Shown here piece after piece: positions 54,721 through 64,000 of a stretch of 64,000 nt of DNA. The notes under the pieces were generated by a model. It saw only the letters and a program-made list of their open reading frames with translations. It was not told where the DNA came from and did not search any database. Made by a program: the position numbers and the translations under genes. The stretch's first letter is position 1, and each line of letters starts with the position of its first letter. The DNA comes from Azolla caroliniana (taxonomy: Eukaryota; Polypodiophyta), in contig JBHGNT010000007.1 of assembly GCA_043228905.1 (NCBI GenBank), positions 14,384,001-14,448,000 on the forward strand. The letters run 5' to 3'.

Positions 54721-55199
54721 TCATTCTGGTTGTACTTTGATCGGATCGGGATCTATAATCCATACAAGTATATGCGAGTACTCGAATTGTTGTATTCAAT
54801 GTTAGTGCATTATCCAATCATATTAGCAAACTTAAATAACTTTATTTTTTAAAATATATATTTTTTCCAATAGTTCAATGCACTCTTTAGAGTACCAAAA
54901 CCTAACACAATCCTCAACATCTATAAGTTTATCTAAGCATTTTCTAACATTAGGGTGAGACAAATGAACGAAAAAATGTGTACTAGAGATAAACCATAAC
55001 CTATGCATTTCTAAGCTTTTACAATTAAGGTTGGTTTTCGGATTGGCTATAATGTGCCATTGGATGCCATGATTTGCTCTATGCATCCAAGTTATTTGTT
55101 GTGCTGAAACACGCTCTCATATTTGCTCAACCATTAGAAATAAACTTTGGTATAAAAAAAATGGTAAAGAACTTATAGAAAAGCTAGCTTTTGAAAACA
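54721..55199. other. Unassigned DNA between LINE fragments
   Basis: AT-rich. A minus-strand 84-codon frame at 54832-55086 shows no family resemblance I recognise. It may be part of the LINE debris. Confidence 0.4.
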
Positions 55200-56400
55200 C
55201 CATAGCAACATCAATCACTTTGACACACTTAAACTATTAATGGAAGAACATTTTTTGAGATATAAGGGTTTATATTGTTGCTTCATTGACTAAAGGAAAC
55301 TTTCAATATGGTACATTTGAGCATCTTTGGGGGTTCACGGAGGAACTTAGGGTGCTAAGTGAATATATGCTTGCAATTTCACAATCGCCATGTCTTGTGT
55401 CAAGTATTAATGGAATAAAGTCTCTTGAGAGGTAAAGATTTATATTGTTATTTCATTGACTTCAAAAAGCCTTTGATGGTACCTTGTGAGCATCTTTAGA
55501 GGTGCATAGAACAAGGTTAAATGTTGTGTATGGGTGATGAAATTTCATATTTGTTTTTCAATAGCACTATTGTTGTTAAACAAAGACGCCCACTCACACC
55601 ACCTATATTTGGTCTATGCATTGATGATTTAGAACAAATGGTTGCCAAGTTTTTAAAGGAAGAAGGTATTAAAGAAGTTATCATTATGAATGTGGTCATC
55701 ATGCTTTTATTGTATGCAGATGATGTGGTGCTTTTCGCAAATACTTTAAGAGAAACCTAAAGTTTATGTGGCCATTGGATGAAATTTGCATGCACATTAA
55801 GTTGAGTATTAATATTTCTTAAACAAAGTTTATGGTTTGTGAAGTGCCAAAATACGAATAAACCATGCATTATGTATAGAAATGAACCATTTGAAATTTG
55901 TGGAAAGTTTTAAATATCTTGGCCTTGAAGTTCCTTCAAATCATAGAAGAAAGGAATTTGTTATCCACCACTTAGAGGCGAGAAAGAGAGCATATTGTGC
56001 ATTTGAAAACACATGATATCCTGGAGAAATTAAGTGTTGTGTCCTCGAAAAATATCTTTCCCACACTTTGGTGACATTGCACTTCTCTGGTATGAGGTGA
56101 GGCGATAGCATCCCTAAGATCACTTGGAAAGAGTTTGAAAATGTTCAAAGCATTTTCGTACAAAGTCTCTCCAAGTAAAGAAACAAATGTCATACACCCT
56201 CCTTGAGAGGGGATCATTTCCCATTGAGATCATGGCTATGGAAAGGGTTGTAGAATACGTGGTTAAGATTCCAAAAAGTTCTAGAATCACATGGGAAGCA
56301 AGTAAAAAGATCCGAAGTCCAATTGGATGCAAAATATGAAAAAATGTTTTGGAAGATGGGATGCAACAAATTGTTTCATAATGCATTAGTTGATTCCTCT
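55200..56400 (+). pseudogene. LINE reverse transcriptase fragment
   Basis: At 55565-55755 the plus strand encodes VVKQRRPLTPPIFGLCIDDL followed by LLYADDVVLFANTLRE, with the YADD catalytic box of L1-type RT. Downstream, in other frames, sequence such as FKYLGLEVPSNHR (about 55905-55945) and an EIMAMERVVEY block near 56225 continues the thumb and connection regions. Frequent stops and gaps. Opposite in strand to the C-terminal fragment at 53.8-54.7 kb, so the two are not one intact element. Confidence 0.75.
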
Positions 56401-58100
56401 ATGAATGAGGCCTTTTGCAATGCCAATGTATCATGACATTGGAAAATGGTGGAGTCTTGCACTCACACATTATACTACATATGCAAGAACAATCACAATT
56501 ATCTTTAGCCCCATCACTCAAACTCATGCTACACGTTAATCAACAAATCCACAACGGGCTCTTGACTAAGAGGTTAACAATAATCTCACCACCATTGTCA
56601 TCAGCAACTAAAGATTTGCATCTTTTCTCATCAAAGTGTTTCCCTCATTTCAGAAATCAACCTATGTTAGAGATAAAAAGTTACAACCTATCTTACTTGA
56701 GAACCTTACATATACACTTGATGGGATATTTGTCAATTTAATTTATTTATTGGTGTAATCTCTTGTTAGGTATTATAAGCCATTTTGGCCTATTAAAAGA
56801 ATCTCTCTCTCTCTCTCTCTCTCTCCTCTTCGCTTGGTGGTTTACACAATAGCATCAAAGTTCAATTGATGGATGTACAAGATCTAGTTCAATATGAAAA
56901 CATACCTCTACACATGTAATAGTACCTAACTGCTAAATTCAAATTGTGTATCTTTATGTTGTTCTCATCGTATACTCTTTCTGTTTAGTGAAACCCTTTG
57001 TTGTTCTTTTGAGGGTATTGGTCATATCTTGAAAAATCACCCATTGAGTGATTTGGAATCTTAGGGCCCATAGTTTTATTGTAGAAAAATGTATTTAGGG
57101 GATTGAATGGTCTCTCTAATCAATAAATAACTTTGTCAATTTATCATAAATTCATTATTGGTAGGTTATGTTACTCACTCTTGATGGATCAAACCATTCT
57201 CATTATCTTAATCGAGCATATCTCTTTGATTAATGTTGTATTTGTTTGGTGTGACTTGTGGATAGGTAGTAGTGCATTTTCTATTTTATATCTTATTTAG
57301 ACGGTAGGGTGTGATAAGGTTGCCGTATTCTAGAAATTGATGCAACTTCCTATATTTGATAAAGCTCTAAATATTCAATAGTCTTATATGTTCAATATCC
57401 TTGATTGCCCATTTTCTCCAAAGGTTTCTCATAGGGGGGAACAAGAATTCCCACACCTGGTGTTCAGTCAAAAGGTTAGGTAGAATTCACAAATATCTAA
57501 GTGTACCTAGTGGCCAATGATTTTGCCTCGTATCAAAATAGATTTCGTGAAGGAGAAAATCTCGTGAATGCAAGGAAGAAGACGCAAGGTGCGAACAACG
57601 CAACAATAAAGATCCCCATCAGCCCATGTTGAATTTTGCTAAAAGCCAATAATGAAGCTCACAGGCCCGAGGTACAATGGTATGTTGTCAAAGTATAGAT
57701 GCGAGGAGCACACACATCGGTCCACTCTCGGGGCGTAAGATGGGGGGGGAACTATTTAGGTTAAGGCATGGTTGGGAAGGATGAGTCAATCGATTGTTGT
57801 GAACCTATACTAAGAAGAAAGGAAAAAAGAAGAAAAGGAGGAATGACTTTACATGTGAGTAGTAAGCCAAAAAAGACTTTTCCTTTTCTTGTTACGGCAG
57901 GAAGTTGGGGGGACCAAAAAAAAAGGCCATTGGACATTTGTTTTTTAATTGAAATTTCTTTATTTATTATATAGTGGTATTTGAATAGGAGTAATATATC
58001 AGCTTTTGGGCGCAAAGAAAAGGTGGGGGCGGGGGCGGTCAAGATTAAAAGTCCGAGCGACAGGACAGTGTGAAACGGCGCCGGACAAAAAAAGGAGGAA
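56401..58100. other. Unassigned intergenic DNA with microsatellite
   Basis: No gene recognised. A (TC)n run lies at about 56802-56824. Small frames at 57761-58108 contain no known motif. A GGGGGGGGA run is at about 57741. Confidence 0.5.
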
Positions 58101-58117
58101 CAGGGCATACATATAGA

Positions 58118-58440
58118 AGGGGCAATTCACACGGGCAAAAAGGGAGAATAAGCGGCGCTTCATACGCGTATGGGCATACATATACACGCATATATTTATA
58201 TAAGGGGCGATTCACACGGGTAAAAAAGCGTGAATAAGGAGAAGCTTTTAATATGTAGGACATATGTACATACATATATAAGGGGTGATTCACACGGGCC
58301 AAAAAAAAGAGTAAATAAATATTTAAGGAGAAGCTTTAATGCGTAGGACATATATAAGGGGCGATTCACACGGGCAAAAAGAAAAGAAAAGGATGAATAA
58401 GGGGCGGTTCACACGTCTGGAATGGGGCGGTTCACGATAG
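58118..58440. repeat. Direct repeats of GGGGCGATTCACACGGG
   Basis: Copies, some with one or two changes, start near 58119, 58204, 58282, 58358, 58401 and 58424. The first four lie in a larger unit of about 77-85 bp that also has AAGGAGAAGCTTT and TAGGACATAT. No inverted ends or coding signal. Confidence 0.8.
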
Positions 58441-59855
58441 TGACACGTATTCCTCTGTACTTTTTTCTTTTACATTTTCTCTGTTTGGCTGTACGTTCCT
58501 AACACTTCCGTATTCCGTGGTCCCTTTCTCGTTATTAAATTAATAATAATGGATTATTATTATTATATTTCACTTACTATTAATTATAGTTATTTGTCAA
58601 TCCACTTGCCCATCTCAGGTCCAATATAATAATAATAAACACGAAAGCCATTTATCTATTTATTTATTTTTATTTATTTTTATTATGAACCAAAAAGCTT
58701 TTTATGACAAAATAGCTGCATTTTTATTCTATCTTTTTTGAAATTTCTTTGCTCTTTTTCTTCTCCTTATTATTATTATTATTATCAAATTAAAGAATAA
58801 AAGAAACAAAAGAAAAACTACAAAATTTTCTTGTGTGCTCTTTTTGAACGTGTCGTCTCTCTCAGTCGTCTCTCTCTCTCCGCTTCTCCTCCTTCTCCTT
58901 CTCCTTCTGTTTCTGTTTCTGCCTCTGTTCTGTAGCACTGTTGAAGAAATCAACCGATTCGATTCATCGCCATCGCCATCGCCATCCCCACCCTAATCCA
59001 CTCTGTCACTCTCCTCCGCCTCCTCTTCCTTTATATTTTCTCTACATCCCCCCACCACCCCCACCCCCACCCCCACCCCTCTCCCCTCATTCACAACCCT
59101 AAATCCTCTGCTTCGAAACCCTATTTCTCAACCCCAGGCCCTGTTCCTAATTGACGATCCTGCAAACCCTAATCCTTTCCCTCTTCTTACCCTTTTGCTT
59201 GGAATCCCTAATCCTCTCCTTCTTACCACTCGTTTCTGGCTTCCAAAACCTGATCCTCTGCTCCGTACCCTAGTCACTCTGGCCTTTATCCTCTTCATTC
59301 CTCTTCTTGGTACCCTAATCCTTTCCTTTCTGTCTTCAGTACCCTAATCCTCTGCTCCGTACCCTAACTCTGGTTTGCAATCCCCAATCCTCTGCTTCAC
59401 ACCCTAATTCTGACTCCTCGAAAGTTACTCCAATAATCCTCAGATTTATGCTCTAATTCTCACGAAGAAATCCTAGTCCTCGTCCTTAAAACCCAAACCT
59501 AATCGAAGGCCCTAATTTTGTCAAAAAAACCCCCCAATACTCTAATTCCGTCCCTTTACTTGGCTTCAGACCTGTTTCTATCGATTGAAAACCTATTACT
59601 ATGCTTCATACCTCGCGTTCTGAGATCTAAAACCTAATCTTTTTCCTCAAACCCTAAATCTCTGCTTCATACCTCATCAATTCAAAAACCAAACCCTCTG
59701 TTTGATGACCAAAAACATCCGGAGACCCTAATTCTTTGCTTTAAAAATCTCTAATCATCTGGAAATGCTATAAGTCTCCCACATTAATGATTCCTTCAGT
59801 GTCTTTGCCTGCACCATCATCATCAACATCTTCTTCTTTGATTAGCTAATAATTA
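58441..59855 (+). promoter_or_regulatory. Promoter and leader region of the kinase gene
   Basis: Upstream of the kinase ATG, sequence passes from AT-rich (58530-58800) to a pyrimidine-rich tract (58855-58920), then a C-rich block with a G-quadruplex-forming complement (59048-59079), and then about a dozen CCCTAA cores with telo-box AAACCCTAA at 59164-59172 and 59646-59654 among them. Telo-boxes and pyrimidine-rich leaders are common in plant housekeeping and growth genes. A TATA-like TTTATATTTTC is at about 59030. The transcription start is not determined; a leader intron cannot be excluded. Confidence 0.55.
59787..59849 (+). CDS. Upstream ORF in kinase leader, 20 codons
   Basis: ATG at 59787, TAA at 59847-59849, six bases before the kinase ATG. 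It encodes MIPSVSLPAPSSSTSSSLIS. Too short to judge by composition. If in the mature leader, its termination just ahead of the main start would favour reinitiation or repression of kinase translation. Confidence 0.35.
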   Translation: MIPSVSLPAPSSSTSSSLIS

Positions 59856-62606
59856 ATGATAATGACAGAACAATCTAGCAAAGCTTCGTCTTCATCTTCA
59901 TCTTCTTCATGGCTTCTTCGCACACGTTACTCTCGGACAGTCTACCACCAGCCAGGCATGATATCGAAGATCTCTGCTACTTGGAACCCTTCTTCATTTC
60001 CTTCTTCAAATCCTTCGAATTCTTCGCCCTGCAAAAACAGTATAATTTCTTCTCCTCCTCCTCCTCCTCCTCCTCCTCCTCTTTGTAATTCAAAGAATAA
60101 TGATACCACCACCACCAAGAAGATGAAGCAGAAGAAGAAGAAGAAGAATCCCCTCATACAATTCTCCGATATATTCAACCTTCGGCCTCAGGCTTTATCG
60201 GCGAAAACCTCTGCGTCCGCAAAAGACAAAGAAGGTCAAGTCTTATTAGGTCAAGAAGAAGAGATTCAAGAAGAACATATCAATGGTGGATTGGATTTCT
60301 CTTTCCCTTCACCCTTTTCTTCTTCACCCATTAGTGACACCTCCTCCTCACTCGACCATAGCGTGAGCTCGAAGGTGGATTGCGGTTACAATCCTTCGTC
60401 TTATGTAGAAGAAGATCATTGTATGAGTTCTATGCCATGTACTATGGCTTGTAATGGTGATGATATTTCAACTTCATCTGGAGATTTTCTGTGCTCCATA
60501 ACTAGAGAATTTCGATCGACATTGACAACTTGTACACAACGCAGGTTCTTACAGTCGGTCTTCAATTCTCTCTCTTTGAGCTCCACCAGACAATGCTCAG
60601 AAATTGGCTTTGATGATGATGGGTCTAGTCATGGGAATAACTGTATCTCTATGTCTTCGAACAATAGCTTTAACGATCGATCGAGTCCTAATCAAACCTC
60701 CCCTCACATTAATGGATCCTTAAAGAAGAGTTCTTCATGGTTTAGCAAGATTTCGCCAATTGGATCTCCAAAATCTCAAATGTCACCACTTGGATCTCCT
60801 AAGATCAATTCCCCTAGTGTTTCACCCAAGTGTTCACCTCAGAACTCATTCCGAAGGAGCCTTTCGCCAAAAGGTTCTCCAAGGAACTCGTTCCGAAAGA
60901 CCTTTAATGATGGTGCCAAAGGATTGATACAAAGAGTCCCATCTTGGTCTTCTTTTCTATCCAACTCTATGGGTGGAGAAAAAGCTGTCCTTTCATCCGA
61001 AATCTGGATGCTAGATCTCTCGCAATTGCTCCTCGGGGAGAGATTCGCTTGTGGAAACCATAGCCGACTCTATCGAGGTGTATATAAAGACATTTCGGTC
61101 GCAGTTAAGGTTATCCGACAACCCGATGAAGATAGTATTACGGCTGATCGATTACAACAAATCTTCACACAAGAGGTCACCATGCTCTCTTGCCTACAAC
61201 ACCAAAGAGTTGTCAAGGTATTAAACTACTAGTATACACACAAAAACACAATGAACTCGTTGTACGTTCTAATTGCTAACAAATCATATTAAATGTGTTG
61301 TAGTTTATCGCGGCTTGCAAGAAGCCCCCAGTGTTGTGTGTTGTTACCGAGTATCTTCCCGGTGGCTCACTCCGGTCTTTTTTAAGCAAGAGGAAAGGCG
61401 AGATTCTACCCCTAGAAGACGTAGTTCGAATGGCATTAGACATCGCGTGTGGCATGGAGTATCTACACTTGAAGGGGGTTATACATAGAGACCTAAAATC
61501 GGAAAACCTAGTTCTGGCCGAAGATGGAAGTGTGAAAATCGTCGACTTTGGGGTGTCACGGTTCGAATCCGAATGCAATGCCCGAGAAGATGACCCCGGG
61601 ACTTACCGATGGATGGCTCCAGAGATGTTGTGTTTGAAGCCGTATTCTAGAAAGGTGGATGTATATAGCTTTGGGATTGTGTTTTGGGAGCTCCTCACCA
61701 CCCTTCTCCCATATGAAGATTTGACTGCAATCCAAGCAGCTTTTCTTGTAAGCAACAAGGTAATATATGCAAATAATTTGTTTTTCCTTTTATCTTTTCT
61801 TGTTTTCTTTTCCAAAAAACTTCCTTTATCTTTTTAGCTTTTCATGATGAGGTTTTGAATGACGAGGCTTGTTTTGCTCTCCATGTTTCATTCTTTTTCA
61901 ACCTAAAATAGTGGCTTGGTTTTTCTCTCCTATCTTGTCTAATTATGAGTAGTGACTTATGTTTTTCTTTATCTAAAGGTAGTTCCTTCTCCATTTTTCT
62001 ATCTAAAGTAAATGTAGCTTTATTTCATCATCATGTTTTTGTTATCTAAAGTAGCTAGTAATAAACATAGACCTAGACAAAGTACCTTTTTAAGAGATCA
62101 TTAAGACCTCCATGATCTTCTTGAATCAGTGATGCATGTCATCAATGATTCTTGTTTTTTCATATGTATGAGTACATTTGTGTACGAGCATAATTAGGTT
62201 GTAGAAATAATTAAGGTTTCCATACAATTCTTCTTTTGTCACATAACCACCAAATGACAAGCTAGTTTTAGTTTGTGACAAACATACATCTACATGCTAG
62301 GCATACAAGACTTTTGTGTGAATTGATCTTGTTTTTTGTTTGTTTTTGAAATATTAACCAACACCTTTCGCTTACCTAAACATTTTTATGTTACAGGACA
62401 TAAGACCTCCGATCCCGTCTGATTGCCCTCCACAGTTGGAAGTTTTGATGAAACAATGTTGGTCTACAGATCCTTCTACAAGGCCAGAATTTTGGGAGAT
62501 ATTAAGAACATTGAATTTGTTTCAGCAATCCCTTGATAGTGGCATTGTGACATTTGAGTCACCCCTTCATGAGAGATGCTTACCATCATGGTTAGATTCG
62601 GAATAG
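59856..62606 (+). CDS. Raf-like Ser/Thr protein kinase (HT1/STY-type)
   Basis: Three exons: 59856-61217, 61304-61759, 62397-62606, all phase 0 with GT-AG junctions; 675 residues. Residues 1-350 are low complexity: poly-Ser, a run of nine or so Pro near 68, Lys-rich KKMKQKKKKKN, and an SP-rich block (about 290-345) with repeated GSPK/SPKGSPR. The kinase domain begins near 390: LGERFACGNHSRLYRGVY, VAVKVI (Lys418), VIHRDLKSENL (Asp517), VDFGVSRFE (Asp535) and RWMAPEM (APE at 559-561), ending IPSDCPPQLEVLMKQCWSTD and RPEFWEILRTL. All catalytic residues are present. The family phosphorylates Ser/Thr (sometimes Tyr) in cytosolic signalling; HT1 relatives act in stomatal CO2 response. The exact orthologue is not determined. 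The start could also be the ATG two codons later. Confidence 0.92.
61218..61303 (+). other. Kinase intron 1 (86 bp)
   Basis: Donor AAG|GTATT, acceptor TGTTGTAG|TTT. Joining the exons gives QRVVK-FIAACKKPP, the expected beta-4/alpha-C region of Raf-like kinases. Confidence 0.88.
61760..62396 (+). other. Kinase intron 2 (637 bp)
   Basis: Donor AACAAG|GTAATA, acceptor TTATGTTACAG|GAC, with a T-rich interior. Joining gives AAFLVSNK-DIRPPIPSDCPP, the conserved segment in this family. A second GTAAGC donor at 61748 would remove VSNK and is less likely. Confidence 0.88.
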
Positions 62607-62913
62607 AAATTTTGGGTTATATATAAAAATCCTCCTTATAAAGTCCCTTAGGCCAATGGACAGAATTCTTTATTACTTACATAAGGGCATTTTTTCCCTT
62701 GCCTAGTTTACATAGCCTAGTATTGTACATATAGCAAAAGGTTTAATTAGAGCTCAATTTGAGTTTATCCTATTGCGGATTGTTTCTCACATCAATTTGT
62801 GAAGTTCTAGGTCATGAAGTGGTATAGACATTGTAGAGGAAGTGCTAAGTTTAAATATGAATTATTTCATTCTTGTAGTTGTATCGACAAGGACAAGTTT
62901 CTAAAACAATAAA
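62607..62913 (+). terminator. Kinase 3' UTR and poly(A) signal
   Basis: AT-rich trailer after TAG 62604-62606. AATAAA at 62908-62913 is the best poly(A) signal. Cleavage would fall within about 30 bases downstream. Confidence 0.5.
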
Positions 62914-64000
62914 AAAACTTGGATTGTGGTTGTCCCCTAAGAGTTAGTGGCAACTATCTCTTGATTGCTTTGATAGACTAAAAGTTATTGATGATTGATA
63001 TTTTGGTGAACATTATCCACAATGTGGGGAAGGCATGAATGAATTACACACAATAACCGAAAAAGAAGCGGTCAGCTCATATTGGGTCAATTGGATTTCG
63101 ATATACATTTGTTGTTAAGTGTGTGCATTCAAAGCCTATTTAAGAATATCTTATTAAATAGCTTTTTCATGAATAAAATGTGCCCTTTTCCTATTCAAAT
63201 TGTAGCCACTTGTCTTCTTTGCTTTGCATCTATGAGGTGTCTAAAAACAATATTATTGCTTCATTAATGGAGAGCATGTGCAAATATTTGACAATACTGG
63301 TGTGGTTCCGTTCCGTCAATTCCCAATTATAAAGAATTTTTCAAAGTAGCGACTTAAGCTTTTCTATTATTACACCAAATTGGGGAGCCTTGGTGACAAG
63401 CGTGTAGACAATGTTGGGATGGGTGTGTCATGACCTCTTTGGAGGTTTGGGCCCCAAAATTACGTTACTCTTTACCTTTTGGATCTGCAAGATTATAGAC
63501 TCATCACCAACGGAGACAATGATTCGAAATCAACTATACATTCATAAGTTTGAAGAGATTTCTAGATTTTGCGTTTTTTTTTTCAAGCTATTTTCACATA
63601 CACAGTTTAAGATTGGGATATTACAACCACAAATATAATTGTATAAATTTAGGCATCCCTTTTAATTGACCTTTCTAACTTTTCCACGAAAGAACCATCA
63701 TTTACCTTGAACTTTCCCTTTCTTTTCCCTTTCTGAATTTTTTTATTTAAGTGTTGCGAACAAGTAATGGGCATTCCTACCAATAAAAATTAATCACGAT
63801 ATCATATGAGACTACATAAAACAACTTGTTTGATTACTGAAGGGGATGTGAAAATGTATTCTAATTCAAACAAAATGGTATTAATTTTCTTATCTTTGGT
63901 AGGTAGTTGATGCACATAATGACAATAACTTTAAGAAATCTAGATATTTGGTGTGGCCCACAATGTCATCCTTGATCTAAGCAAAGATAAGCAAAGAGAA
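62914..64000. other. Downstream intergenic DNA
   Basis: AT-rich with no supported gene, RNA or repeat. Short frames at 63082-63267 and 63411-63638 have no recognisable features. Confidence 0.5.

Noticed and set aside
57761-58953. Small frames in 57.7-58.95 kb as genes
   Set aside because: Low-complexity or repeat-derived translations without motifs; they overlap the repeat array and the kinase promoter region.
59080-59860. Interstitial telomere array upstream of the kinase
   Set aside because: CCCTAA cores are not in tandem TTTAGGG register; they are spaced by pyrimidine-rich sequence, so a telo-box-rich leader fits better.

Overview
The window is nuclear DNA of a seed plant with a repeat-rich genome. 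About the first 51.6 kb is a nest of LTR retrotransposons, followed by LINE debris and one ordinary three-exon plant gene, a Raf-like serine/threonine kinase at about 59.9-62.6 kb. The plant assignment rests on that kinase (GT-AG introns, plant-type Raf/HT1 organisation), on the tRNA-iMet-primed Ty1/copia element, and on telo-box and pyrimidine-rich leader sequence. Elements are labelled A-K for this report; the labels are not published names.

Layout, left to right. F (1-5192, minus, Ty3/gypsy 'family 1') sits in J (5193-8105, plus, degenerate chromovirus). J in turn abuts D (8106-10880, plus, family 1). D is joined to C (10881-33303, plus, family 1) by a junction that leaves only 36 bp of C's 5' LTR. 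C is split by B (13671-30125, minus, a different Ty3/gypsy with extra ORFs; 5-bp duplication GCAAA). B is split inside integrase by A (17453-24736, plus, family 1, two 782-bp LTRs). E (33304 to about 51590, minus, family 1) follows. It is interrupted by copia G (34686-40352, itself carrying a 640-bp solo LTR), by chromovirus H (41045-49095, duplication ATCAT, with a hAT transposon inside its 5' LTR, duplication GTTGAACC), and by LTR-like fragment K (about 50465-51340). From 51.6 to 58.1 kb I see only two LINE-derived fragments and otherwise unassigned AT-rich DNA. A short array of repeats lies upstream of the kinase leader.

The most interesting component is family 1, present as five copies (A, C, D, E, F). 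As I remember family sequences, its reverse transcriptase and integrase resemble agaricomycete-type Ty3/gypsy elements more than the usual plant lineages. Its gag-pro frame ends at a conserved five-T/TAG site, and pol is open in the -1 frame directly across that site, which suggests programmed -1 frameshifting. Its protease reads DHG where DSG or DTG is usual. H also looks like a Tcn1/sushi-type chromovirus and may be self-primed. Both observations raise the question of fungus-to-plant transfer.

All retroelement genes seen here carry stops, frameshifts or deletions. A is the least damaged: two internal stops, each one transition away from a sense codon. By eye the LTR pairs differ by about 2% in A and about 4% in B, which agrees with A having landed in B. 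These counts were made by reading, not by an alignment program.
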